Source of the DNA: Thermodesulfobacteriota bacterium
GTDB lineage: Bacteria > Desulfobacterota > WTBG01 > CAIYCZ01 > CAIRTM01
Length of the DNA: 62,839 nucleotides
Assembly (NCBI GenBank): GCA_028282925.1
Contig: JANQGV010000032.1
Location: forward strand, 1-62,839
Reading direction: 5' to 3'
Both the position numbers and the translations under genes were made by a program. The notes beneath the pieces are model-generated. The model ran no database searches. It was not told where the DNA came from and saw nothing but the letters and a program-made list of their open reading frames with translations. Each line of letters begins with the position of its first letter. The stretch's first letter is position 1. Shown in pieces: positions 1 through 8,135 of this stretch.

Positions 1-58
1 GCGCCTTTTCTTTTGCCTACTTTTCTTTGGAGCGAGCAAAGAAAAGTAGGAGAAGGCG
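1..58. repeat. Long palindrome (hairpin repeat)
   Basis: The first 58 bases form an imperfect inverted repeat. The right arm CAAAGAAAAGTAGG mirrors CCTACTTTTCTTTG of the left arm around a loop of about 7 bases (GAGCGAG), and the outer ends GCGCCTT and AAGGCGC also pair. Similar CTTTTCTTTG-type palindromes are common intergenic repeats in proteobacterial genomes. It may continue left of the window edge. No gene is associated with it here. Confidence 0.75.
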
Positions 59-160
59 CGTAGCGTCTTATAAATATATTATAACCAAATCGATAAAAGC
101 TATTTGGTTACCACACAGTTTTCGGTCAAAATTTAAAAAGCACTTTTCGTTAAGTGACTA

Positions 161-200
161 GTCCTAAATCAAGCAAGGAATGCTTTGCTTGGTTTGAGAC
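161..200. repeat. PAL2 solo-end copy, next to mog stop codon
   Basis: This is a short inverted repeat whose arms (CTAAATCAAGCAA and TTGCTTGGTTTGAGAC) match the termini of the two full PAL2 elements at 17393-17575 and 41680-41855, without the central 140 bases. It reads as an internally deleted derivative. The right end lies 3 bases from the TAG stop of the minus-strand mog gene, so it would be transcribed as its 3'-UTR hairpin. Confidence 0.6.
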
Positions 201-203
201 GAG

Positions 204-689
204 CTAAGAGGCACAATCAGAAGGGTCACCCTGGATCTTTGAAACAGCATGGGGAATGGCGGCAAGGATTGCCTGGAGGTTTTCGGTGGCGGCTTTGGGG
301 CTGCCCGGCAGATTCACAATGAGGGTGCGCCCACGAATACCGGCAATGGCCCTTGATATAACGGCATGGGGGGTTTTTTTCAGACTTTCAAGGCGCATGG
401 CTTCAGCCATGCCGGGAATCTCCTTATCAATCACTTCCCGGGTAACATCAGGGGTAATGTCTCGCGGGGCAACACCGGTGCCGCCGGTGGTTACAACAAT
501 ATCAAGGTTCAGCGTATCACAGCAGTGTTTGAGCTTTGCTTTAATGTCGTCGCGTTCATCGGGAATAATCTCATACTGCTCAACCGATACATCAATTCCG
601 GCAAGCAGTTCGGTAACGGCAGGTCCGCTGGTATCCACCCGCTCACCCCGTGATCCCTTATCGCTGATTGTCAATACTGCGGCTTTCAT
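204..689 (-). CDS. mog: Molybdopterin adenylyltransferase family protein (MogA/MoaB)
   Basis: The 161-residue product is a MogA/MoaB family protein of normal length. It adenylylates molybdopterin before metal insertion in molybdenum/tungsten cofactor synthesis, in the cytoplasm. Visible family motifs are AVLTISDKGSRGE at the N-terminus, the TTGGTGVAPRD nucleotide/pterin-binding loop near residue 67 and NLPGSPKA near residue 125. A purine-rich site (AAGGTG) lies about 8 bases before the ATG. It sits 18 bp downstream of a small helical protein gene and is probably cotranscribed with it. Its stop codon touches a short PAL2 hairpin, the likely 3' end of the transcript. Whether the enzyme is functionally MogA or MoaB cannot be settled from sequence alone. 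Confidence 0.9.
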   Translation of the reverse strand: MKAAVLTISDKGSRGERVDTSGPAVTELLAGIDVSVEQYEIIPDERDDIKAKLKHCCDTLNLDIVVTTGGTGVAPRDITPDVTREVIDKEIPGMAEAMRLESLKKTPHAVISRAIAGIRGRTLIVNLPGSPKAATENLQAILAAIPHAVSKIQGDPSDCAS

Positions 690-707
690 AGAATCTGCAC
701 CTTGTGT

Positions 708-1187
708 TTACGCTTTTCCGCGCTTATTGAGGTTTTTACGGGCTGTTGCCGCGATGACGGACGGGATACTTTTGCTTTTGGCAACGTTTTTCAAGTCGTT
801 GTCCCTCAGAAGCGTCAAAAGACGGAGAGCCGTGGGGACCGGTGTCTTGGGATTGTTCACCAGGGCGACTTTTACCTGGTAAATTTTCAGATATTCTTTT
901 TTTTCGGAAATAATGCGGGGCACTTCCTTTGAGAGGTTCTTGTTCCCCGCAAAGTTGACCACTTCATCATCGGTCAGCTTGGGGCTGCCCATAACCGCCT
1001 GAACCACCGTTCGGTTTGCATCCTTAATGAGAAGATTGCGTGCTTCCTTATTTCCCCTTGAGGCGAGCTGTATTTTCTCGCTGACACCCATGTTCAGAAT
1101 CTTGTTATAGAGTGATTCGATCTGAGGCTCATCAGGCTTGCCGTCAGGCTCATCAGCAGGTTCTTTTATGAGTTCGTTATCGTCCAT
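708..1187 (-). CDS. Small helical HEAT/LRV-like protein, function unknown
   Basis: The predicted 159-residue soluble protein has an acidic, disordered N-terminus (repeated DEPDGKPDEPQ-like residues 8-22) followed by helical hairpins with ARNLLIKDANRTVVQAV, PRIISEKK and TALRLLTLLRDNDLKNVAKS segments. These resemble HEAT or leucine-rich-repeat-variant units. I do not recognise a named family. I chose the ATG at 1187 because a GGGGTG site precedes it; an in-frame ATG at 1202 would add five residues but lacks a ribosome site. It is probably cotranscribed with the downstream mog gene, 18 bp away. No enzymatic motif is visible. Confidence 0.7.
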   Translation of the reverse strand: MDDNELIKEPADEPDGKPDEPQIESLYNKILNMGVSEKIQLASRGNKEARNLLIKDANRTVVQAVMGSPKLTDDEVVNFAGNKNLSKEVPRIISEKKEYLKIYQVKVALVNNPKTPVPTALRLLTLLRDNDLKNVAKSKSIPSVIAATARKNLNKRGKA

Positions 1188-1226
1188 ACGAGCACCCCGC
1201 ATTGCAAGAACTATATCTTAAAGGAG

Positions 1227-1267
1227 AAAAAGCCTGTCGATACTCACATCACAACCGGCAGGCTTTT
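1227..1267 (-). terminator. Rho-independent terminator after EF-G gene
   Basis: On the minus strand the stem AAAAGCCTGCCG pairs with CAGGCTTTTT across a loop of about 18 bases and ends in a run of T. It starts 12 bases past the EF-G stop codon and lies before the next minus-strand gene, so it separates the two transcripts. Confidence 0.7.
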
Positions 1268-1278
1268 AGAATCACAGA

Positions 1279-3360
1279 CTATTCTTCGTCGGTCTTCGAT
1301 TCGGCGATTACTTTTTCGGCAATCTGGTGCGGCATTTCTTCGTAGTGATCAAACTCCATGGTAAACATACCACGGCCGCTTGTCATGGAAGTCAGTTCAG
1401 CCGAATAACTCAGCATTTCCGCCAACGGCACAAGCGCTTTGACTACCTGACCACCCACAGCCTGGTCCATACCCAGCACCCTTCCCCGCCGACTGTTCAT
1501 GTCGCCCATAACATCACCGGTCATATCATCCGGCACGGTAACTTCCACGTTCATGATGGGCTCAAGCAGAATCGGGCTACACTGCACAAAACCTGTCTTG
1601 AAACCTTTGGAGCCCGCAATCTGGAACGCCATATCGGAGGAGTCGACATCATGGTATCCACCGTCATACAGAGTGACCTTTACGTCGACAATGGGATATC
1701 CGGCAACAATACCTTCCTTCATCTGGTTGACAATACCCTTTTCAACGGCCGGGATGTAGTTTTTAGGAATGGCGCCACCGACGATTTTATCGACAAATTC
1801 AAATCCCGCACCACTGGGCTGCGGAGCAATTTCAATCCAGGTATCGGCAAACTGGCCACGGCCGCCGGTCTGTTTCTTATGTTTACCCTGTATCTTTGTT
1901 GTGCCTTTAATGGTTTCACGATAGGCGATCTTGGGAAGCTTCATCTCAATATCAACACCGAACTTCCTTTTCAAACGCGCAACCGCAACATCAAGGTGAA
2001 CCTGTCCGACACCGGAAAGCACAAATTCCTTGGTTTCATCATTTCGTTTCAGGATAAGGGTCGGATCTTCTTCCATCAAGCGGGCAAAAGAGCTTGCCAT
2101 TTTGTCTTCATCTCCACGGCTCTTTGCAAAAACCGCGTATGAGGTAACCGGCTTTTGATGCTCAATCGCCTTAAATGTTACGGCATTATCTGCATCACAA
2201 AAAGAATCTCCGGTTGTTGTTTCCTTCAGCTTTGCCACAGCAACAATATCGCCGGCAACAGCGGCATCAATACCATTTTGGCCTTTACCTTCGATCTGGA
2301 GAATCTGACCGTATTTTTCCTTGGCCGATTTTGTTGCGTTATACAAAGTAGCATCGGAATTCATTGACCCTGAAAAAACCCGGAAGATGGTCAGCTTTCC
2401 GGCATAGGGATCGGCAATTGTTTTGAAGACATAGGCGCAGAGCGGGCCGTCTTCACTGATCTCAATCGTTTTGGGCTCACCTGATTTTGCGTCAAGCACT
2501 TCAACTGCAGGACGCTCAAGCGGTGAAGGGAAATAGTTCACAACAAAGTCCATCAATTGCTGTACACCCATATTTTTAACGCCGGCACCGCACATCACAC
2601 AGGTCAGGCTGCCGTCCTTGATACCACCTGCCAGCGCACCGGCGATCTCTTCGCTGCTCAGGGTCTCCTCCTCAAGGTATTTCTCCATCAGCTCTTCGCT
2701 CGATTCGGCAATGTTTTCCACGAACTCCTGGCGTATTTCCTCAGCCTGATCTTTAACATCACCGGGAATATCGCATTCTGATGCTTTGCCTGATTCATCC
2801 TGGGCACATTCATAGCCCTTCATCTGCACCAGGTCGACAAACCCTTTAAAGTTTTCGGCACTGCCGATCGGAAGAGTCAGGGTCGTGGGGTTGATTTTCA
2901 AGGTGCTCTTGATACTGTCAAGAATAGTGTAGAAGTCTGTATTTTCGCGGTCGAGCTTATTGATGAAAATCAAGGTAGGTATGTTGTTTTCCTTTAAACA
3001 CTGCCAGACCTTTTCAGTAATGACCTGCACACCGGAAGAGGCATCAATGACCAGCACCGCGGCGTCTACAACCTGGAGACTGTTATAGGTGTCGGCAACA
3101 AAATTCGAATCCCCGGGGGTATCGATTACATTGATATGCATCTTTTTCCAGGATGCATGATGAAAACCGCTCATGATTGAAATCTTGCGGTCTTTTTCTT
3201 CCTGCTCTGAATCGAGTACGGATTCGCCGTTATCAACCTTGCATAATCTATCTGTAGATTTTCCATTAAAAAGGATAGCCTCCGACAGTGAAGTCTTTCC
3301 CGATTTTCCATGCCCGACAATGGCAATGTTTCTGATCTGCTTGGAGTCATTCTTTTTCAT
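1279..3360 (-). CDS. Elongation factor G-like translational GTPase (EF-G2 type)
   Basis: The 693-residue product has the full EF-G layout: GTPase domain with P-loop GHGKSGKTS (about residues 17-25), G3 DTPGD, G4 NKLD, then domains II-V. The P-loop and G3 differ from canonical EF-G (AHIDAGKTT and DTPGH), and DTPGD lacks the catalytic histidine position of standard EF-G. That is typical of divergent FusA2/EF-G-II paralogues, whose role (ribosome recycling, stress or tetracycline-type effects) varies. It is therefore unlikely to be the housekeeping fusA, which normally lies in the str operon. The site AGGAAGGA precedes the ATG. It is transcribed alone and ends at a hairpin terminator. Confidence 0.88.
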   Translation of the reverse strand: MKKNDSKQIRNIAIVGHGKSGKTSLSEAILFNGKSTDRLCKVDNGESVLDSEQEEKDRKISIMSGFHHASWKKMHINVIDTPGDSNFVADTYNSLQVVDAAVLVIDASSGVQVITEKVWQCLKENNIPTLIFINKLDRENTDFYTILDSIKSTLKINPTTLTLPIGSAENFKGFVDLVQMKGYECAQDESGKASECDIPGDVKDQAEEIRQEFVENIAESSEELMEKYLEEETLSSEEIAGALAGGIKDGSLTCVMCGAGVKNMGVQQLMDFVVNYFPSPLERPAVEVLDAKSGEPKTIEISEDGPLCAYVFKTIADPYAGKLTIFRVFSGSMNSDATLYNATKSAKEKYGQILQIEGKGQNGIDAAVAGDIVAVAKLKETTTGDSFCDADNAVTFKAIEHQKPVTSYAVFAKSRGDEDKMASSFARLMEEDPTLILKRNDETKEFVLSGVGQVHLDVAVARLKRKFGVDIEMKLPKIAYRETIKGTTKIQGKHKKQTGGRGQFADTWIEIAPQPSGAGFEFVDKIVGGAIPKNYIPAVEKGIVNQMKEGIVAGYPIVDVKVTLYDGGYHDVDSSDMAFQIAGSKGFKTGFVQCSPILLEPIMNVEVTVPDDMTGDVMGDMNSRRGRVLGMDQAVGGQVVKALVPLAEMLSYSAELTSMTSGRGMFTMEFDHYEEMPHQIAEKVIAESKTDEE

Positions 3361-3756
3361 GGTAGTATTCCTTCCTACATCCAGATTGTTTTTGTATTTT
3401 CATCGGTGCTGGGTGCCCGGAAAATACATTAAATATTCTAAGTAAATATAAATTTTTACTATAAACAATTATACTCTGGAATGTCAACATAAAAGATGAT
3501 CTGAGCTGCCCTCGTGACCCGCCTGCAGAAAAGCTGGAAAACGATGTTTTTAAAGTCATTTACACGTATTATTCCCGCACACTGAAGGATTCGATCCAGA
3601 CGTGTGGGCATCACCTGCCTAAGAGCCTTCGGTATTGACAGAATTCCTGCACTTGCTACAATGCTTACCTTTGGAAAGCTCTTCAATATAATCACTTAGT
3701 ACGTTGCAGACTGTTGAAAAATGCCTAGGTGTTTGTCGGAAAACCTACTCAATGGG
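3361..3756. other. Intergenic region: EF-G promoter side, no convincing gene
   Basis: About 350 AT-rich bases upstream of the EF-G gene carry no gene I can support. Fragments of PAL1 ends occur at about 3708-3745 (CAGACTGTTGAAAAATGC and TTTGTCGGAAAACC), just before the complete copy. Short open frames here lack ribosome sites and start codons. Confidence 0.5.
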
Positions 3757-3876
3757 GGCTGTTGGAGAATGTTCAGACACAAGGCGCGCGATATCCTTTG
3801 GAATGAGGCGTACTTGTCTGTACGTCGCAGTGAAAAAGGTGAGCGCAACGCAGGAGATGGACGTTCTCCGACAGCC
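3757..3876 (+). repeat. PAL1 element, complete copy
   Basis: A 120-bp imperfect hairpin starts GGCTGTTGGAGAATG and ends CGTTCTCCGACAGCC. The central arms GAGGCGTAC and GTACGTCGC flank a short loop. It is followed immediately by a second, left-truncated copy. This is the only PAL1 pair that points toward the start of a gene (radA) and not toward the 3' end of one. Confidence 0.85.
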
Positions 3877-3877
3877 T

Positions 3878-3985
3878 CCTAGATACAAGGCATGTTGTGT
3901 TGCGAGGAGTGAGGCGTATGTGGTTATACGTCGCAGCGACGAGCAATCCGCATAACGCAGCAGATGGGCATTTTCCGGCAGTCTC
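3878..3985 (+). repeat. PAL1 element, left-truncated tandem copy
   Basis: This copy lacks the first 15 or so bases of PAL1, starting at AGATACAAGGC, but keeps the central GAGGCGTA loop arms and the right arm AACGCAGCAGATGGGC ending TTTTCCGGCAGTCTC. It ends 23 bases before the radA start codon, so the radA leader is largely repeat DNA. Confidence 0.8.
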
Positions 3986-4008
3986 ATTATGAAACCGAAA
4001 ACAATACA

Positions 4009-5379
4009 ATGGCCAAAGTAAAAACAGTATATACCTGTTCGTTTTGCGGTCACCAGTCGCCCAAATGGCTGGGCAAATGCCCGGACTGCGACCAGTGGAA
4101 CACCTATTACGAAGAAATTCAGACAAAAGCCGCAAAATACTCTCCGCCCGGCAGAGAGACATCACACAGCAGCCCGGTGTCCATCGGCAGCATCAGCTCC
4201 GACTCCGAAGACCGGATAGAGACCGGCATTGCCGAATTCGACCGGGTTCTGGGCGGCGGCCTTGTACGCGGGGCGGTCATCCTGATCGGGGGTGACCCCG
4301 GAATCGGGAAATCGACTCTTATGCTTCAGGCGCTGTCAAAGCTTGCCCGGCAGGATAATTCCGTACTGTATGTAACCGGTGAGGAATCGCTGCGGCAGAT
4401 AAAAATGCGGGCCGAGCGGTTGGGTTCTATTACGGAAAATCTGTCGGTGCTGGCTGAAACATCCCTTGAAAGTATTCGGGAAGAAATCAAAAACCTGAAA
4501 CCCTCGATCCTGGCCATTGATTCGGTACAGACAATCTACACCGGCGACATCGAATCGGCTCCCGGCAGCGTCAGCCAGATCAGGGAAAGCTCGGGCACCC
4601 TCATCAACCTGGCAAAACAAACCGATACGGCAGTCTTCCTGGTCGGCCATGTTACCAAGGAGGGCGCAATAGCCGGCCCGCGGGTACTTGAGCATATGGT
4701 CGACACGGTGCTCTACTTCGAGGGAGATCGGGGGCATTCGTATCGCATACTGCGTGCGGTTAAAAACCGCTTCGGGTCGACCGATGAAATCGGTGTGTTT
4801 GAAATGCGCTCAGACGGTCTTGCCGAAGTAAAAAGCCCTTCGGAGCTGTTCATCGCCGAGCGCCCGGAGCACTCCCCCGGATCTGCGATCATATCCAGCA
4901 TGGAAGGCACCCGCCCTATCCTGGTAGAAATCCAGGCGTTAACGGCGCCCACTGTGCTTACCATGCCGCGCCGGACCGCAATCGGCCTTGATTACAACAG
5001 GGCTTCGGTGCTGGTGGCCGTGCTTGAAAAAAAGCTCGGCATCAAGCTGTACAATCAGGATATCTTTCTAAACATTGCCGGCGGCATCCGGCTGAACGAG
5101 CCTGGTGTCGATCTGGGCGTTGTGGTTGCCGTTGTATCGAGTAAACTTGAGCAGCAGGTTCCCGCAGACATCGCAATATGCGGTGAGGTGGGACTGACCG
5201 GCGAGGTCCGGGCGGTAAACCAGATTGCATCCCGGGTAAAAGAGGCGGCCCGCCTTGGCTTTGCAACATGCATGATACCGAAGAAAAACCTGAAAAACAT
5301 GGACAAGGAGGCCTCTATTGCCCTTGTCGGCGTTGAAACCATCCAGGAAGCAATAGACTTTCTCTTCAAGAACAGATAA
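4009..5379 (+). CDS. radA: DNA repair protein RadA
   Basis: The 456-residue protein is RadA/Sms, a RecA-like branch-migration helicase acting in recombinational repair. Visible features are the N-terminal zinc finger CSFCGHQ...KCPDC (residues 10-27), Walker A GGDPGIGKST near residue 88, the RadA signature KNRFGST near residue 250 and a C-terminal Lon-protease-like domain (FLNIAGGIR, AICGEVGLTGEVR). Length matches the family. I chose the ATG at 4009, giving the family N-terminus MAKVKTVYTCSFCG; an upstream in-frame ATG at 3964 lies inside a PAL1 repeat and would add residues encoded by the repeat. It converges on purM with only 24 bp between stop codons. Confidence 0.96.
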   Translation: MAKVKTVYTCSFCGHQSPKWLGKCPDCDQWNTYYEEIQTKAAKYSPPGRETSHSSPVSIGSISSDSEDRIETGIAEFDRVLGGGLVRGAVILIGGDPGIGKSTLMLQALSKLARQDNSVLYVTGEESLRQIKMRAERLGSITENLSVLAETSLESIREEIKNLKPSILAIDSVQTIYTGDIESAPGSVSQIRESSGTLINLAKQTDTAVFLVGHVTKEGAIAGPRVLEHMVDTVLYFEGDRGHSYRILRAVKNRFGSTDEIGVFEMRSDGLAEVKSPSELFIAERPEHSPGSAIISSMEGTRPILVEIQALTAPTVLTMPRRTAIGLDYNRASVLVAVLEKKLGIKLYNQDIFLNIAGGIRLNEPGVDLGVVVAVVSSKLEQQVPADIAICGEVGLTGEVRAVNQIASRVKEAARLGFATCMIPKKNLKNMDKEASIALVGVETIQEAIDFLFKNR

Positions 5380-5403
5380 ACCCTGTGAAGAACGCAGTCG
5401 TTA

Positions 5404-6453
5404 TCAGGAATAGGTAAAGGTTACCTTGTTGGAAGATTTACCGGCGCTGACGACAGCACCTATTGAATAGGCCTTTTCCTGCAAACCGTTGAGCCGCAGT
5501 AAGATTTCTTCCTCATCACCCGGTGATACAACCAGCACCATGCCGATGCCGTTGTTGAAGGTTCTCAGCATTTCCTGATCGTCGATGCCGCCGCCGGTTT
5601 TCATGAGGTCGAAAATCGGGAGTACTTCCCAGGTACCCATGGTGACATCGGCCCGGCAGCCGTCCGGCAGAATACGGGCGATATTGTCGATCAACCCGCC
5701 GCCGGTAATATGCGCAATGCCGTGAATTGCAAAATCGCGCATGATATTGAGGACTGTTTTTACATAAATACGTGTCGGACGCAGCATTTCCTCGCCGATG
5801 GTACATCCCAGGTTGGACACGAACTCATCAAGCTTCATGCCGAGTTTTTCAAAAATTATTTTTCGTGCCAGAGACAGGCCGTTGCTGTGAATACCGCTGG
5901 ATGCGATACCGATGAGCTTATCGCCCACCGCGATGGACGTGCCGTCGATGATCTTGTCCTTGTCCGCGACGCCCACAACAAAGCCGGCGGCGTCATATTC
6001 GCCGTCCGCGTAAAATGACGGCATCTCGGCGGTCTCACCACCTACGAGGGCGCACCCGGATTCCCTGCATCCGGCGGCAATGCCCCGCACCACATCTTCC
6101 ATAACCTTTGGTTCAAGCTTGCCGGTGGCAATATAGTCGAGCATGAACAGCGGTTCGGCGCCCTGGACGATAATATCGTTCACGCACATTGCCACCAGGT
6201 CGATACCGATGGTATCATGCTTGTCCATCATAAAGGCCACCCGCAGTTTTGTGCCGATGCCGTCCGTGGACGAAACCAGAACCGGATCTTTATACTTGTC
6301 GGTATTCAGGGCAAACAGGCTGCCGAACCCGCCGATGCCGCTCAGCACTTCGTGGCGAAACGTGGGTTTTACAATTGACTTGATCGATTCGACAAAGGAA
6401 TCGGCGGCCTCAATGTCGACACCGGCGTCCTTATAGGTTAATTTCTTTTTCAT
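5404..6453 (-). CDS. purM: Phosphoribosylformylglycinamidine cyclo-ligase
   Basis: This is AIR synthetase (349 residues), the ATP-dependent fifth step of purine synthesis. Family motifs are TYKDAGVDI at the N-terminus, SSTDGIGTKLRVA near residue 63, the metal/ATP site AMCVNDIIVQGAEPLF near residue 88, VGGETAEMP near 137 and HITGGGLIDNIARILP near 248. Length is normal. No other pur gene is nearby and the gene appears to be monocistronic. It converges with radA; no hairpin terminator is visible in the 24 bp between them. Confidence 0.96.
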   Translation of the reverse strand: MKKKLTYKDAGVDIEAADSFVESIKSIVKPTFRHEVLSGIGGFGSLFALNTDKYKDPVLVSSTDGIGTKLRVAFMMDKHDTIGIDLVAMCVNDIIVQGAEPLFMLDYIATGKLEPKVMEDVVRGIAAGCRESGCALVGGETAEMPSFYADGEYDAAGFVVGVADKDKIIDGTSIAVGDKLIGIASSGIHSNGLSLARKIIFEKLGMKLDEFVSNLGCTIGEEMLRPTRIYVKTVLNIMRDFAIHGIAHITGGGLIDNIARILPDGCRADVTMGTWEVLPIFDLMKTGGGIDDQEMLRTFNNGIGMVLVVSPGDEEEILLRLNGLQEKAYSIGAVVSAGKSSNKVTFTYS

Positions 6454-6660
6454 AGGTCTGTATTCCCGTATCTAAAAAGTACGATCAAAGCGTATCTACA
6501 GTATACATTCTGACTTGAATAGCTATTCAGTATATATGATAGAATACCTTTGGTAAATAAAAAATAATTAACTATGTCTTTTCAATATATTATCAAGGGT
6601 ATCACGGATTTTTTCGCGGACTTTTAATAGGTTGGGGCCTATAACCAGCCGATATTCAAT

Positions 6661-6702
6661 AAAAAAAGCCCCTCTGCATATAAGCTGGCGACAGAGGGGC
6701 TT
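6661..6702 (-). terminator. Rho-independent terminator after YjfB-like gene
   Basis: The stem GCCCCTCTG/CAGAGGGGC (6668-6676 with 6692-6700) has a 15-base loop and, read on the minus strand, ends in seven T. It lies 26 bases past the stop codon of the small minus-strand gene. Confidence 0.85.
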
Positions 6703-6727
6703 CAAGGGCGTTATTTCCGGAAGGAAA

Positions 6728-6934
6728 TTAAGCAATTATGTTTATTATGGTTCCTTTGCCGGTAGCGGCAGCGGAAAGGACATCTTTTTGGAACTCCATA
6801 TCTGCATTAGCGGAGCCACCTTTATTCTGATTCAGATTATTAAGGGTTTTATTGATGAGCTCAGCGCCCATTGTATCCTGCGAAATGGACTTGGCCATCA
6901 TTTTGACACTCATAGATGATGCTTGTACATCCAT
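6728..6934 (-). CDS. Putative motility protein, YjfB family
   Basis: The 68-residue protein resembles the YjfB_motility family (PF14070): a short N-terminal segment MDVQASSMSVKMMAKSIS, a central helix ELINKTLNNLNQN, and a C-terminal GKGTIINIIA-like end. Members are small proteins of unclear function, often near flagellar or chemotaxis genes; none is visible here. It is monocistronic with its own strong terminator, suggesting an independently regulated transcript. The call rests on length and general pattern, so it is moderately sure. Confidence 0.65.
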   Translation of the reverse strand: MDVQASSMSVKMMAKSISQDTMGAELINKTLNNLNQNKGGSANADMEFQKDVLSAAATGKGTIINIIA

Positions 6935-7006
6935 AATAGACCTCCCTTACTCATGGAAACAACGCCATAGTCCGTATCGGCAGAAGTATTAAAAAAAATG
7001 AATGCA

Positions 7007-7312
7007 TCACCCTGTTTTATCACGTTTCAGATACACAATTGTGGCCCCCCAGCCCCCGCCACCTGCCTCTGCAAGGTTGAATGATGCCACAACAGGCAAC
7101 CGCTTCAATACAGAATGGACTGTTCTGCGCAGGGTGCCGGTTCCTTTACCGTGGATAATACGCACCTGATATATGCCCTTGTGAAGACATTCCTGTAAAT
7201 AATCGGGCACCAGTTGTTTTACTTCGCCGGGCTGAAAGGTATGCAAATCAAGGGTACCGTCTATAGGAATTTCTATGGGTTGCATGGCATCGAAACCATT
7301 TTCCTCAGTCAT
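7007..7312 (-). CDS. Smr domain protein
   Basis: The 101-residue product is essentially a stand-alone Smr domain, the nuclease-like domain found at the C-terminus of MutS2. It has the LDLHTFQPGEV motif near residue 23 and the signature HGKGTGTLRRTVHS near residue 54; this domain nicks or binds DNA/RNA in characterised proteins. I chose the ATG at 7312 because GGGGAAGG lies 8 bases upstream; GTG at 7321 and ATG at 7318 are in frame but are placed too close to that site. The GGGGWG stretch near residue 86 is typical of short Smr proteins. The target in this organism is unknown. Confidence 0.88.
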   Translation of the reverse strand: MTEENGFDAMQPIEIPIDGTLDLHTFQPGEVKQLVPDYLQECLHKGIYQVRIIHGKGTGTLRRTVHSVLKRLPVVASFNLAEAGGGGWGATIVYLKRDKTG

Positions 7313-7484
7313 GGGCATCACCTTCCCCTACAGAATATTTACGAAAAAACACTACTTCCGGCTTTTCACCACACCTATACTATCGGAACATGCAGTAATT
7401 TCAATACATTTTAGAAAGATATTGATTTTAGGCACCGTTATGTATACTATGGTAACAATACCCTAAATCTTAAGGAATTTCACT

Positions 7485-8096
7485 ATGAAAAGGGATCTTG
7501 TCCTTGCCCTGACAGCCTTTGTCACGCTGTTTGTTATTGCATTTGCGGCCGGAATTCTCGGCGGCCTCGGCGAAGCCGAAAGCAAACATGCCGCAGATTC
7601 CGTTTTACTGTATGTCCGGCGTGGCCTGATGGTGCTGTTTGCGGTGATACTGCCCATGGCAACGGGCAAAAAGGGGTTGACCGGGTACGGCTGGAAAATA
7701 TCGTTTCGATGGATAGTCATTTCAGTCGTTTTAGGTATTTTCATGGGCTACGGTAACCCTGGTGGATTTGATCCCCGGCACGGTTCGGCAATTGTCCTGG
7801 CCTGCTTTCATGCCTTTGCAACCGAGCTCTTTTTCAGGGCCTATCTCATTACCACCCTGTCCCGAACGTTCAGAGGGTTCTGGCTGCCGGTTGTCATTTC
7901 CGCCCTGGCCTATGGTGTTTTTTACCTGACCGTATGGACCACCTGGCTCCAGCCCGGTGCGTCAAAGCTTGTTTTTGTCGGTCTGTTCACCTGCCTGGGA
8001 CTTGTTTTCGGGGCATGCTACAAAAAATCAGGTAGTTTCCTGGTGCCCTGGTTAATGCATTTTTTAGGGGTTCTGCAGTACCGCATGTTCTTTTAA
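7485..8096 (+). CDS. CPBP family intramembrane protein
   Basis: The 203-residue integral membrane protein has about six hydrophobic segments. The motif TELFFR near residue 110 corresponds to the EExxxR motif of CPBP (CAAX protease/bacteriocin-processing) proteins, with the first glutamate replaced by threonine. FLVPWLMHFLGV near residue 186 supplies the FxxxH and second histidine region. Loss of the first glutamate could mean altered or no protease activity. AAGGA precedes the ATG. The next gene starts 39 bp downstream, so cotranscription with the alpha/beta hydrolase is likely. Confidence 0.75.
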   Translation: MKRDLVLALTAFVTLFVIAFAAGILGGLGEAESKHAADSVLLYVRRGLMVLFAVILPMATGKKGLTGYGWKISFRWIVISVVLGIFMGYGNPGGFDPRHGSAIVLACFHAFATELFFRAYLITTLSRTFRGFWLPVVISALAYGVFYLTVWTTWLQPGASKLVFVGLFTCLGLVFGACYKKSGSFLVPWLMHFLGVLQYRMFF

Positions 8097-8135
8097 CCGT
8101 TCCCGTCATTCGTCGACAAGAAGGAGTACCACTGC

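Noticed and set aside
3459-3700. Short open frames on both strands upstream of PAL1
   Set aside because: The plus frame lacks a start codon and the minus frame has no ribosome site or family resemblance. Possibly decayed coding DNA, but not supportable.
3745-4165. Minus-strand open frames across PAL1 copies
   Set aside because: Repeat-derived open frames such as these recur at several PAL1 copies with similar translated sequence; they are by-products of the hairpin, not genes.
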